Origin: Nansenia antarctica
Lineage: Eukaryota; Chordata; Actinopteri; Argentiniformes; Microstomatidae
Direction: 5' to 3'
Length of the DNA: 64,000 bases
Assembly (NCBI GenBank): GCA_963989245.1
Contig: OZ022349.1
Location: 7,649,607-7,713,606, forward strand
Shown here piece by piece: positions 24,376 to 35,965 of this stretch. Under the pieces are notes generated by a model, which saw nothing but the letters and a program-made list of their open reading frames with translations, was not told the origin of the DNA and ran no database searches. The stretch's first letter is position 1. Each line of letters begins with the position of its first letter. The position numbers and the translations under genes were made by a program.

Positions 24376-25338
24376 GAGCCAACTCGGCTTAATGAGCCCC
24401 TATGGATCATGGGAGATGGAGGGGACGTATTGACATGCAACGCTTAAGCTAATACACCTAGACCATGGCTGGTGCCTGTGTGCCTCGGAGCACAAGGCAG
24501 CCAGGGATACTGACAGAGGAGCTCGCTCCCCCTGTTCTTCAAAGAGCTCAAGTGATTAGTATGTTATCATTACCATTCGAAACGTGATTTTCCTATTCCC
24601 TCTCGGCAAAGGTGACACGTCTCGGGGAGACGGCCAGCAGACTCGCTGCGGTGAAAAGCCACTTCAAAGCTTTTCCCCCTGAATTTCTCCCTCTCTCTCT
24701 CTTTCTCCTGCTCTCCCTCGCTCTCCCTCACTCTGTCTCCCTTTTAGGAGAGGGTGGGGGGTGGGAGGGAGGGCTTCTGGGATGCGGTGGTTGTGCGGTG
24801 GTGGCGGTGGTGGTGGTAGTGTGTGTGGGGGGAATCATTAGAATAATGCGTCCAGGTTTTGACGATGACGGAACCTGAAAGAAGGGGTGAGACTGTAGCC
24901 GGCACAGATCCGGTAACGACATGGCGACGACCTCCTAACGACTTCAACCGGGTGAATAAACCCAACCAGCAGGATAGACGTGTGACGACACCAAATAATA
25001 ATGATAAAATACATCAGTGAAGGAAGACCATTGATAAATAGAATACAACAGGATATTTTGGGGGGGCAAAATATAGAAAGGTCGCTGTGATACACCTTGC
25101 TGCAGGCTAAGGTGATTCTCACACATAGAAAGACTATTCTGATGTACGGTATAATCGTCCATCTGCTTATGGAATTTGCATTATGTGACCCCAGGACATC
25201 CTGACAGGATGTTCCCTGCTCCTTCTAAATAAGAGGAAGTGCCCGGTTGCTGGCGACAACAGGCATCATCTCAAGCCTTAACTCGTTATCTCCAGCTTTG
25301 ACTCTGATAGAAGCCATTATACAAATAGGACATACTGA

Positions 25339-25374
25339 CACAGACAGACAGACAGACAGACAGACTCACACTCA

Positions 25375-25441
<67 letters not shown>
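25339..25441. repeat. (GACA)n and (CA)n compound microsatellite
   Basis: GACA tetramers at about 25339-25365 pass into CA at 25377-25441. Confidence 0.9.
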
Positions 25442-25442
<1 letters not shown>

Positions 25443-27000
25443 AAAATATGTCATTTATCCCGGGCAATAATAATGGCCTGTTATTAAAATATATTCCCTG
25501 CCTCTCATGGAGCTTAACAGAGAACAATTTAATACAGTACAGGATATATATTGTGAGTCTGTGGGTGCATGGTTCGCGCCCCTTCCCATTTATGCGTATG
25601 CATGTATGCCTTTTTATCTGACAACTACATTTTCAACAAAGATCTTCTTAGAAACTACAAAAATTTGATTTGTTTCTTGTTGTTTTTGTTTTTTTTTCGC
25701 CGAGAACCGCACTTCAGTTGTAAGTTATTAACAGGGAGCCCCAGAACAATGCAGCTGCAGCTCAAAAGAATCTCTCCCTCTTCCTCTCCTGCCTTTTTTC
25801 AATATCAAACACAGGCGGTTACTATCACCATTTTCGAAAGTTCAGATGATTCCTTATTATTTCAATAAGGGGGGAGAGTCAAAGTGAATAATGATGACAG
25901 CTGTGATTCAGACTGACTGTGTGATCTTCTCTACGGTTTGTTTGGGACTTGTAAGATGAGGAATTACAAGTGTCAAACAGCTGTGAATATGGTTGCTAAA
26001 TATTTAAACATGTTTTCCAGCTGAGGAAAAAAAGTATAGTTTTTAAAAGCGGGCTTAAGTGTGTATAAGCTGCACTAGCCTTTGATTCAAATGCAGGAGG
26101 AACGAGGAGGGGAAAAGGAGAAGCAGAGCAGTAAGCTGGCGAAGAGGGCGCGAATCAAACCAAATTAAATACCAGTACCTTCCGAAGGGTAAGACAGGTG
26201 AGGTAACTAAAGGTGTCTCCTGACCTGAGGCTAGGGGGAAATGCACGGTATCAAGGTAGGAGGAAAGGGGAAACAAAAGCACAACTACACAAAAAGAAAG
26301 AAAACAAAAAAAACAAAGACGTCTGGAGAGTGGTGAGAGCTCTAAATTATGAATGGCCACGAATAGGAGTGGCTTTGAAAGAAATTGAATTACTCAGCTC
26401 CAGAAAACAGAATCCAGAAATATATATTTTTTAAATGTTCAAAAGCCTTCTCACCCACATACATTTACTCACTCACTGGCACACCCGCTAACACATGCGA
26501 GCCCAGACATCCACATAAAGATTAAAAGCCAACACCATGTTGCATAAAGAGATGCTCAAACAGATTTGTCTTGTCATCATTAAATGGCTAATTTATTACG
26601 CCTGTTATGGTTTATCTGTTAGAGTTAATGTGTTAGCATGTCCTTATTTAAACCAAAAGAGACCAATAGCATGTCCTTATTTAGTCCACCTGAGTTCAAA
26701 ATCAACCATTGCCCGATACTGGCATGCACTGATTCGATAGTTCTGAGTTCTGAGTTCTGATGTGAATGTTGAAGTACTATTATATCACTAAACCTCCAGA
26801 CATCTTGTTAGACCAAATCAAGGTTGTTTCTTCCCAGATACAATACCATCAGACAGACATTTATTTTTTGTTCTACCTTTTGAAGAAACTTCAAGTTCTA
26901 TTCAAAAACATTTTTCTCTGGAGAAGGAGAAGGTCGTTTCACCTGCTTCATTGGGTTTCAACACAGACATTGATATGAGGAACCAAGAATGAACTTATAT
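25442..27000. other. AT-rich intron, no gene recognised
   Basis: No exon recognised. 26739-26760 has gttctga in triplicate. Confidence 0.5.
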
Positions 27001-27001
27001 A

Positions 27002-27896
27002 CAGTGGGGGAAATAAGTATTAAATACTTTTTTAATTCAACATTTCCATTGCAGCTATTGACAAAGAAGATTCCGGGGGGGGCCAGGTAACCCTTCAGTT
27101 CCTTCCACAAATCTTCTATTGGATTTAAGTCTGGCGATTGACTAGGCCAGTCCAACACATTTATTTTCTTCTTTAAGAGTCTCCTTTGGAGTATGTTTTG
27201 TATCGTTGTCTTGCTGGAAGATCCACCCGCGTCACATCCTCATCATACTGGTGGATGGCAACAGATTATTCTCAAGAATTTCCCGGTACATGGCACCATT
27301 CGTCTTCCCTTTGACCATTAGGATTCCACCAGTACCATGTGAAGAGAAACAGCCCCATACAGGATCATATGCAGAGCCATTTCTCCTCCAAACATGGCAC
27401 ATCATATTGTTGCCGAAAACCTCGATTTTTGTCTCATCTAACCAGGCTACATTCTCCCAGTAATCTACAGGCTTTTCCAAATGTTCTGTAGCAAACTTCA
27501 AACGAGCTTCAACATACCCTTTTGGGGTGATCGCAAATGGAGACTGTGGCAGTGAGTGCATTGCCTATTGTTTCCTTTGTGAGGGTTTAGTGAGGGTTAT
27601 TGTTTTCTTTGCCAAGGTCTTTCTGGAGCCCTGCTCTGCTCCTTGGCTCTTGGGCTACTCTTCTGACTAACTTTCTGACTGCCCGGTCAGAAATCTTGCG
27701 AGGAGCTCCTGTGTGTAGCCGGTTGATGGTCGAGTGATGTTCCTTCCACTTGCAGATAATGGCCCCAACGGTGCTTATAGGAACATTTAGAAGCTGAGAA
27801 ATCCATTGGTGACCAATGCCATTACTATGCTGCTCAACAATCTTGTTGCGAAGGTCTTGGGAGAGCTCTTTGCCTCGACCCATCATGAGATGTTTC
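27002..27896 (-). mobile_element. Tc1/mariner-like element, 5' end of transposase side lost
   Basis: The left end is a TIR (cagtgggggaaataagtatt) preceded by TA, as for Tc1/mariner insertion at TA. The minus strand encodes a broken Tc1 transposase, listed separately. At about 27897, shortly upstream of the transposase start codon, the sequence changes abruptly to gypsy pol, so the opposite TIR is missing. Confidence 0.88.
27095..27886 (-). pseudogene. Tc1-like transposase pseudogene
   Basis: The minus strand starts MMGRGKELSQDLRNKIVEQH, the N-terminal helix-turn-helix domain. It continues with ICKWKEHHSTINRLHTGAPR and RAVRKLVRRVAQEPRSRAGL, the typical fish Tc1 bipartite DNA-binding region, and then stops. 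A second frame (27232-27561) carries the catalytic core: ENVAWLDETKIEVFGNN (first or second Asp region), VWRRNGSAYDP and HGTGGILMVKGK. A third frame (26958-27158) carries MLDWPSQSPDLNPIEDLWKE, the region of the last acidic residue. Part of the core between the second and third pieces (including the DNDP/KH stretch) is absent. The copy is inactive. Confidence 0.88.
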
Positions 27897-29258
27897 TTGC
27901 AGGAAAGCTTGCTGCAGGAGGTGAAGTTTCTGGGACATGTCGTGGGGCCAGCAGGTGTGTCCACTGACCCTGAGAAGGTCATAGCAGTCAGGGACTGGCC
28001 AACACCCACCTCGACCAAGGAGGTGCAAACCTGTGCCCCCCTTCAGCAGTACAGGGTGGGGGCACCCATGGAAAGAGTTGGGGTGGATGTGGTGGGGCCG
28101 CTACCATCCTCACCGTGATGGACTATTTCACCAAGTCGCCCGAAGCCTATGCCATCCCGAACCAACTCACCTCCAAGATAGTGTATGCCTAGTGGACGGG
28201 ATGTTCACCAGGTTTGGGGTGCCAGAGGAGCACAGTGACCAGGGGCGGAATTTTGAGTCCCAGGTGTTCAGGGAGGTGTGTCGTCAGGTGAACAAGACCA
28301 GGACTACTCCCTTACACCCTCAAAGTGATGATCTGGTCGAAAGATTCAACCGAACTCTAGTCACCCAGCTGGCCATGCTCACATCAAAGCATCAGCAGGA
28401 CTGGGACCGCCATCTGCCCCTGGTCCTCATGGCCTATAGGTCGGCCGCTCAGGAGTCCACCGGGTGCACCCCAGCATCTCTCATGTTTGGGAGGGAGCTT
28501 CGGACCCCCATGGACCTTAGCTTTGGTAGACCCCCAAACCCGCCACTGCAAGGGCCCCCAGGCCAGGACTATGTTGACACACTGCAGGACCGGATGGAGG
28601 CAACCCACCAGCTGGCGCGGGAACACATGGCCTCTGCAGGGGAAAGGCAGAAGAGGGCGTATGACAGCCGGTCCCGCCAGAGTGGATACCAGCGACCAGG
28701 TGTGGGTTTACAACCCACGACGGAGGAAGGGGCGGTCTCCAAAGCTAGACAGCGACTGGGAGGGACCTTGCATGGTCCTAAAGAGGATTTGGGAGAAGAC
28801 CTACCGATTGCGGTTGCACATCCGGACCAGCATCGTAGTCCTCCACCAGGATCGCCTGGCCCCATTTGTTGGCCTAGACAGTGACCAGGCTCCGGCGGTT
28901 GGGGGAGAAGAGGGCGGGGCGTCTGGCCCCTCTCCCGCGGGAGACCAGGCCTTCGGTACCCAGGGAGGGGGCAGGGACACTGGGCTTACAGCGCCACCCT
29001 CCCTGGTTCAACAAGACAGTGACGGTGATGGCGAGGGTGGCGGCTGGGACTCTGGTGGGGGCTGGGACTCTGGTGATACAGCGCGGTTCCCCTCGTCCAT
29101 TGGCAGGCCGATAAAACCTGAGTCCTGCACGGCCGCAGGGAGAAGTAGTCCTGACAGAGAGGGGCTCCAAGAGGAGGAGGCCCCTGAGGTGGTTGAACAC
29201 CTCCACCTGGGACATGGAGTAGTCCAACGGGACGTTGGTCCTTTAAAGAAGGAGATAG
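27897..29258 (+). pseudogene. Ty3/gypsy pol remnant (RT end plus integrase), deleted
   Basis: The plus strand begins inside reverse transcriptase (EVKFLGHVVGPAGVSTDPEK, then VIAVRDWPTPTSTKEVQ) and jumps directly to the integrase core (YRVGAPMERVGVDVVGPLP). RNase H and the integrase zinc finger are therefore lost. A small deletion and a stop follow. The core then continues with MFTRFGVPEE, the HSDQGRNFESQVF motif (second Asp), TTPLHPQSDDLVERFNRT (catalytic Glu) and FGRELRTP. At about 28700 the reading frame shifts and the C-terminal domain reads on (DQVWVYNPRRRKG, DWEGPCMVLKRI, RTSIVVLHQDRLAPF). Several lesions make it non-functional. Domain order and motifs are those of fish gypsy elements. 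Confidence 0.9.
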
Positions 29259-29598
29259 TGTGGCGAATGTTATCACCTGGTTACGTATTAGAGCTAGTTA
29301 GCTAGTTCGCGGATACTGTTATTGTTCATGGCTACTGTTATTGTTAACTGATTGGCCGTTTAGCGACAACTAATTTGGATATCAACTGTCCCAAAGGATT
29401 ATGAGCCCATTCTATGTCAGTTTTATGGGTCAAACCGTAACTGTATTGTACATGTTTGAGTATGGGGTAGTTCGGGTTCAAGGGCATAAGCAAGCTTTAA
29501 CCGTGCCATTGAATGTGCGACTGTGTTGGTGTTCTCCGGTGTTAACGGTCAATAAAAGCTTGTGTGATTGTACTTCGTGTGCAGAGTCCATAATTACA
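29259..29598 (+). mobile_element. Gypsy 3' LTR (about 340 bp)
   Basis: It starts TGTGGCGAATG right after a purine-rich tract (aaagaaggagata, a polypurine-tract candidate) and is best ended at TAATTACA. An AATAAA poly(A) signal lies at 29551-29556. The matching 5' LTR is absent, so the exact borders are inferred from the TG...CA rule. Confidence 0.7.
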
Positions 29599-31285
29599 TC
29601 CACATGACATTACATCTTATATTATTCAGTTCATGCTGTGCTCAAAACATACTGTATCTACTACCCCATGTAAAGCGTAATTAATAAAAATGTTATCAGG
29701 CAGTTAATCACATCTCATCGGCATTCCATGTAATTTTGATAAATAAATAATGCATTAATTAGTAAATGAATAAATAAATGAATATCCTTGCTAAGATCGT
29801 AGATATTGGATTTCACTTTCACTTTCATAAGCTGGTGGAACATCATGTTTTTATCTGTTGTAGCTAGAAGTGTGCCCGTTTTAACTACTTCCTTTTAGTC
29901 GTCTGTGCTTGAATGGATGGAATGTTTTAAAACGGTATATTGTTCAAATAAAGTTGCCGGCTCATATATTAGCTAGCTATATCTCTTTTCTTCTGTAAGG
30001 AAATGCTCCTCAGTATGACATGTACTGTTATACTACTGATACAAAACCAGAGCTAAGGCTAACCATCATTAGTTAGCAAACAAATTGCAGTTTTTATTTA
30101 TTTCACAATTCCTTCATTCAATTCATTACGCAATTACCATTTTGATTATTTAATCAATGCTATGCAACATTTTCCCTGCGTAAATAATAGAAATGCTGAT
30201 TTAGCATTCAGGTGTTTCCGGTGTGCGTTTAAAGGCATAATATTGTACAATTGTTGACTAATATAGAATATCTTTTCATGTAAATCACATTTCACATTAT
30301 CTCAAATCAGTACCATCTACCGAACACTTGGCATGGTTTTCTGCTACTTTTTCTTTAAAGGGGCAATCTGGGATTCAAACAATAACAAAGCGTTCTCTCC
30401 ACAGTTAAGGGATATGGCTGCAGAAATGTAACCACCCACTCATTCATTGACGGAGCTGTATACAAATGGAGTGTTAACCATGGTTGAAGCTATACAATCT
30501 TTGTATACAATTACATTGTTTACAAGCAATGGAGTGAAATAAGCTTATATTTTGGGTACTGATAGGGTAAGACAGTTGAACTAACTTGTGAAGCAGTGAT
30601 AAGGCTTTATCCTTCAAGAATCAAGGGATATATACAATTAATTCAAAAGTCCAAAGATGTGTGTGCCAATCCAAACGTGACCCTTTAAGACAGACTTAGA
30701 AGTATTCTACGAGGTTTCTGGCAGGAGACCTTGTGTTGTAAATAGACAAATAGTTCTGACTGCTTGAATCTTAACGGTGAAATTGGGAATACCCACCACA
30801 CTATATTCCATCTCATTACTCTCAGTGTTGCTTTAATATTTCGGTCGATGGTCACCGTGCAGACTCACGCCTAGTGTATATGTCTGTTCAAACCAAACAG
30901 AAACTACCACAGTCCCTCTATTAAATATACTCAGACTAAAAACAAAACCCTGTCTATTCAGCTGTCTATTCAGCTGTCTATTGCCCCCTCCAATTCTTTC
31001 CTGTACTTTATCCCACTCAATTTGTTCTCATATTTGTTTTCAAGTGTGCCATCAGAAACTATTATATCGTTCCTTTAATATTTTTTGGGGAAGGGGTTTT
31101 CATTAAATGATCACCAAAGATTATCATTAATAGCGCTGGCCTTTTGGGTGGCTCAATCAAAAATGTAAAAATATCACTGAAGTGAGTTTAAATGATTTAA
31201 ATGACATGGTTTTCTGAGGGAGAGATGAGGGCAGAAAGAAATTCAGGGGGAAAGGGAAAAAACAGGAAGCCAGAGAAGCACTTAC
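29599..31285. other. AT-rich intron, no gene recognised
   Basis: No repeat array or transposon recognised. 30959-30990 has gctgtctattca in tandem. Confidence 0.5.
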
Positions 31286-31306
31286 CTCTTCACGTAACTT
31301 TATCAA
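31286..31306 (-). CDS. vti1a: vti1a 21-nt microexon encoding LIKLREE
   Basis: The minus strand reads ...CACATGGCAG, then 21 nt encoding Leu-Ile-Lys-Leu-Arg-Glu-Glu, then GTAAGTGC. Both splice sites are good, and the 21 nt sit in phase 0 between exon 4 (...SSENQ) and exon 5 (RAHLLD...). Mammalian Vti1a has exactly this heptapeptide at this place in the longer isoform; the form with a 7-residue insertion next to the SNARE motif is the brain-enriched Vti1a-beta of rodents. Upstream on the sense strand lies a long CT tract (about 31322-31353), with TGC at -16 to -14. This layout of a PTBP1-type CU tract plus UGC is the one described for SRRM4-dependent neural microexons. Neural inclusion is therefore expected but is inferred here. 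Confidence 0.93.
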
Positions 31307-31321
31307 CTGCCATGTGAAAGC

Positions 31322-31352
<31 letters not shown>

Positions 31353-31400
31353 TAGGGAGATATATATATATTGAGAGAAATAGAGAGGGGGAGTGAGGGA
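31307..31400 (-). promoter_or_regulatory. CU-rich / UGC splicing control region upstream of the microexon
   Basis: On the sense strand this is CT repeats, a (TA)n patch, more CT repeats, then TCTGCTTTCACATGGCAG. The (TA)n interruption is at about 31360-31370. It matches known PTBP1 (CUCUCU) and SRRM4 (UGC) preferences. Confidence 0.55.
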
Positions 31401-34400
31401 GAGATAAAAAGCAAAGACATGGCAGGAAACAGATCAGTCATGCGGCTGGGTACAGAATTAACCTTGACGATTTATCTGTTTGCATGTTTAGCATAGAAAT
31501 CACAGACAAACACATTAAACGAAGCTAAACACGAGACTCACGCAGACTTTTTTGAACAAACAAAGATCAAGTTCTTGTGCTGTCACATTAAACAAAGGGA
31601 GGGAGCGGATTGCTCGACTCACGGTGTCTAAACTAGCATCATCAAGGAAGTCACATCACAGCACTTGATATGGCAAACTGAAAAGAGATCCTACTCTGTA
31701 CAGTATGAAAATACAGATTGGGTACAGTATGCATAAAAGCTTGAAGGAAAACATTTTATCTGTCATTTTGCAGGATTCCAGGGAAATAGCGAAATAACAC
31801 ACTACATGCCTTTTTATTATTAGTGTAGAATGTTGAGCCATTCCATTGTTGGCAACGTGTCCATCATTGCTGACATATTGTCAATATTTTATGTACCTTA
31901 CATATCTCAATGCAGGTGCCTGCTGTGTATATTATGTATGGAAACCCATGTGAGAATACCTGTGTGTATACATATACATAAATACATAACAGTAGAGCTT
32001 ATTATTATGACAACCACGAGTCATGAAAAATGAATCTTAGCATTGGTTATTCATTTTTCATGAAAGAGAATGGCAAATTTACACTGAAGTAAATGCTTAA
32101 ATGTTACTCCTCACTCCGAAACACCCGTTACCTATAGACATTTTGAGCACAGCAAAAATTAAATTCAAGCTTAATCAAGCCTGTTCACAATTAAAAAGGG
32201 TGCTTCCACAACCTGCTCTTCGTTTAATGAAAAAATGATGGAGGGAGCTTATCATGTGAACACAACACATTTCTGTAGAGGAGGGGAAGGACAAGATTCT
32301 TAATTTGTCAACCGTTGCAGGTGATTTTTTTTTATCTCCATTTCTTGGGAGAGATTAAAGGTTAGCAGATCTAAAGGGAGGCTCAAGGCCACTATTACTA
32401 CCCTCTAATCTCACTATGTATGTGGTGGTCATTTAGATTTTTTTCTAGTTTGAAATAATTTGCTATCATATCAGAAAAGAGGGAAAGTGGACTTGGATCA
32501 CAAATTATAAACTTGATTGTGGACAAAAAGGCGAAAGGGTTTGGTGGACTGATGTTAAACTATTGGTCGCCGTGGCCACCATGTCAGGAATGATAGGCTC
32601 CTTAACACACAGAAATGTTTTGAACGGGACACACAGTGGAGAGCTAAAAAGGAAGAAGTGACCCTGTCTACAAACAACTAAGAACTATTAAGTCACTTTG
32701 ATTGCAGTACTACATTATAAGATGAACTGTACTGTATGATTAATAGCATTTGAAGAGGGAAAATGTACACAGGCAAAACAAAAGCCTGGCCTTTGTCTCT
32801 CTTCAATAAAAATATATATTATGAAATAAACTACATAGGAAACTATCCTCAAAAATACAATACATATATTTATAAAGAATTAACAATTAACAAGAACAAA
32901 CATCCAATGTAAATATTAATACTTTAAAGCAGTTTTAAATCTTAATTTTAAATTAATTTCCCATGATAAATCATAATTATTTTACATTGTAATTCCTGAT
33001 ATTAGATTAATGGCAAAATTAAGATTAATGGAAAAAGTAATGTGAGAGCAAAAATGAAAAATGAAAAAGCAAGCTATGAGAAAAATGCATCATATCCCTC
33101 TTATCAAGCCACTGCATGGGAGCCATGGCATCTCATGCATGATAGAATGAAAGAAAAACAGATGAAGAAAACTCATAAAAGTAAAAGATGTTTTGGATGT
33201 TTGTCTACTGAGAGTTGTGTTTAAGGGAGCCACTAGCCTTAGGGATCTCGGCAGCGACAGGCTATCTAATCCAAAAACAGAACACAAAGAAATACGGGTT
33301 TCCTCCGGCTTTCTATCGGTGTGAAAAAGGGCCACTTTGCAGACTGGAAACTGTCTTTTATTTCCATGGGCACAACCTCCGAGTTGAAGGCATTATTGGA
33401 GATGCCAAAGTTTAAAACGACACTACTGATGTGGCTATTTAGGGTTGAACAAGCCCACCAGAGCCGGCGAAACGCTTGCCGCAGCCGTGCCATTAAATTC
33501 AATGAGTACCAAACAAAACTTGTTCTATCTTATTTGTGCTGCTTGGGCGATTGTAAGTCCTAGTGGAGTATTTGCTGAAACTATATGGGGGTATTGTGCT
33601 TGGCATTTTCTTTGGCGTCCATTCTTTCTTAAACACGAACCATAATGCGAGCTTTGCTCGAGAGAAATAAAGTGGTAAACACAAAATATTGCAAATGTTA
33701 TAATTACGTCTCCGTGAGCACCTTTCCTGTGTTTTTGTAATGCCAGCCAGTATTCAAAATTGCACTGCTGCAATTTTTCTGTTATGATAATCAGCAGATT
33801 TTTTCAAACAAAGATATTTTTTTTTTTATTCAATACCGAATTCGATACAAGTGGTAATCTGCTTCCTTTGTAGCCTGTAAAATCTGGTCCATGCCGGCTC
33901 AAACCAGCACAATCTCTTGTGGCCAAGCCTTCTGCTGTGACTGAAATCGAAACTATTCCGTGGAGTGTTTGTGTGCGAAAAATGTGTGTGCGTGCCTATT
34001 GCTATGCGTGTGGTAAGGTTGTGTGTGTCTGAGTATGTGAGTTGCATGCAGAGGGAAAAAGAAAGGGGAAAAAATGTGCAATGGTAGACTACCACGTTAT
34101 TAAAAAAGAGCGATAGCGCCAATTCAGTCTCTGTCCGCATACAGATAACGAATAAATGCCGAACTCTATTAAATCGTCCTTTAGCCATTATCGCAAGGCC
34201 AACACGACATTTTCAGAACTTATGACGGCTCCCTATTTACTTAGCTATAAATCCTTTCCACGTAACGAACAGATTTGTGACTGGTAATGATCTGCTCAGC
34301 CAGGGCTATATGAAATGATCCTGACCTCTTTCAGATCGCCAGGAATTAAATTGACCGACTCGCCCCAGTGCCCCCCATCTTTTCCCCTCTCTATCACTGC

Positions 34401-34590
34401 CGTCTCGTTCGATAAAAAAAAAACTGAAGTTCCGAGCACTCCACTCACAGCAAGACCAAGTCTTGTGTTATCTCCAGAAGTTTTTAAAATGGAAATGAGG
34501 TAAATATGGCACCTGGGAAAGAGAGAAATATGTATAATCTATTTATTTTGCCTTTGTCCCTGGTTGACATTTTAACTTCTTCACTGCCTG
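31401..34590. other. AT-rich intron with conserved-looking stretches
   Basis: No exon or transposon recognised. 32021-32063 is a perfect 15-bp inverted repeat. 32100-32420 and 33215-33480 are unique, non-repetitive, and look like conserved non-coding DNA. 33810-33825 is a T run. Confidence 0.45.
32021..32063. repeat. Perfect 15-bp inverted repeat, 13-nt loop
   Basis: tcatgaaaaatgaat at 32021-32035 is exactly complementary to attcatttttcatga at 32049-32063. Confidence 0.9.
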
Positions 34591-34593
34591 ACT

Positions 34594-34596
34594 CTG

Positions 34597-34677
<81 letters not shown>
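34594..34677. repeat. GT microsatellite
   Basis: (GT)n with two GCGT or GCATGT interruptions. Confidence 0.9.
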
Positions 34678-34679
<2 letters not shown>

Positions 34680-35850
34680 ATGTGATGTTTAATACTGAAG
34701 AAATATTTGTTTACAGTGAGTAAACATCATAATGCTGGCTTCTGAGCATTCATGGTTGAGGCAACACCTGAATAAACATGTTATTTCTAACAATCAAATG
34801 GCATTGACTCCTTGATAATTGAGACCAGACAAGAAACATATTTGTAATTCCTAAGCAAGCGTGTGTTTTTAGATGGCAAGTTCCCCATAAAACTATACAT
34901 TTCCCATAATGATGTTGGTATTATATTGTATATTGTTAGTAGTTACACAAAACAAATGCGCTAACAAAAATGTGTATTTGTGTAAATGTGTCTCTCTGCT
35001 TTCCATTCATTCTTGTGGGAGGGGTTATTGAGGAAATGGAAGGTTTTCTGCAAAGTATTTTTGATATTATGGGTAAATGACAATATGGACTAGACAACTG
35101 AATAGACAAGTGCATTAGAATTAAACTATAAAAAAATTGCTTTGCCATTCCTCGACATGTCAGCCTTCTCTAAAATGCTTACATGTTTAAGTGTTTGAAT
35201 GCTGGTCAAATGTATTATTTTGTAAAGGTATTTCAAAGGTTATTCACCATAAACCTCAAGGATTTACATGTCAGGAATAATGATCTTTTAAAATTAGAAT
35301 GCAATTGATATTAAATCAACATTTTATATTTGAAATACCATGACATAAATCGTAAAATTCATTCTAGATACGATCATAAATATAATTTCCATAGTTTAAA
35401 CAAATCATTTTTCAGAAAAGAAAAGAAAAGATTGAACAGAAAAATGAATGCATTAATGGAGTTCATCATCATTTGTTTTGAATGAGAGGAAAATAAAGAA
35501 TATTATTTCAAATGAGATATGGGTCATGTTTTTTTTTTTTTCTTTGCCTTTGACAAGATGTTGATAGGAACCATCACTGTCCTGAATGTGACAGTTCTGG
35601 CAGCAAATCCACTTCAACTTCTGTAAAAAATGTCACAGTCACTTTTGTGTCTCACTAATTTGCAGGGAATATGCATATCAATTACACATCTCGGCTAGCG
35701 ATACATATGTTTGTAAGATGTGCAGTGCATGGATCATCATTGAAATGGTAATAAGGAGGCTATAAAAAAAATACAACTTTAGCTCCACTCAGCTGCAGAT
35801 CATCTCACTGTACTTTTACAAAGTACTGAGGGACTAAATGTGCAAATGTG
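34678..35850. other. AT-rich intron, no feature recognised
   Basis: Nothing recognisable beyond a T run at about 35529-35541. Confidence 0.5.
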
Positions 35851-35853
35851 ACT

Positions 35854-35882
35854 GTGAGTGTGTGTGCGTGTGCGTGTGTGTG

Positions 35883-35923
<41 letters not shown>

Positions 35924-35965
35924 ATGTGTGTGCATGTGTGTGCGTGTGCGTGTGCGTGTGTGTAT
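35854..35965. repeat. Variant-rich GT microsatellite
   Basis: GT with frequent GCGT and GCATGT variants. Confidence 0.9.
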
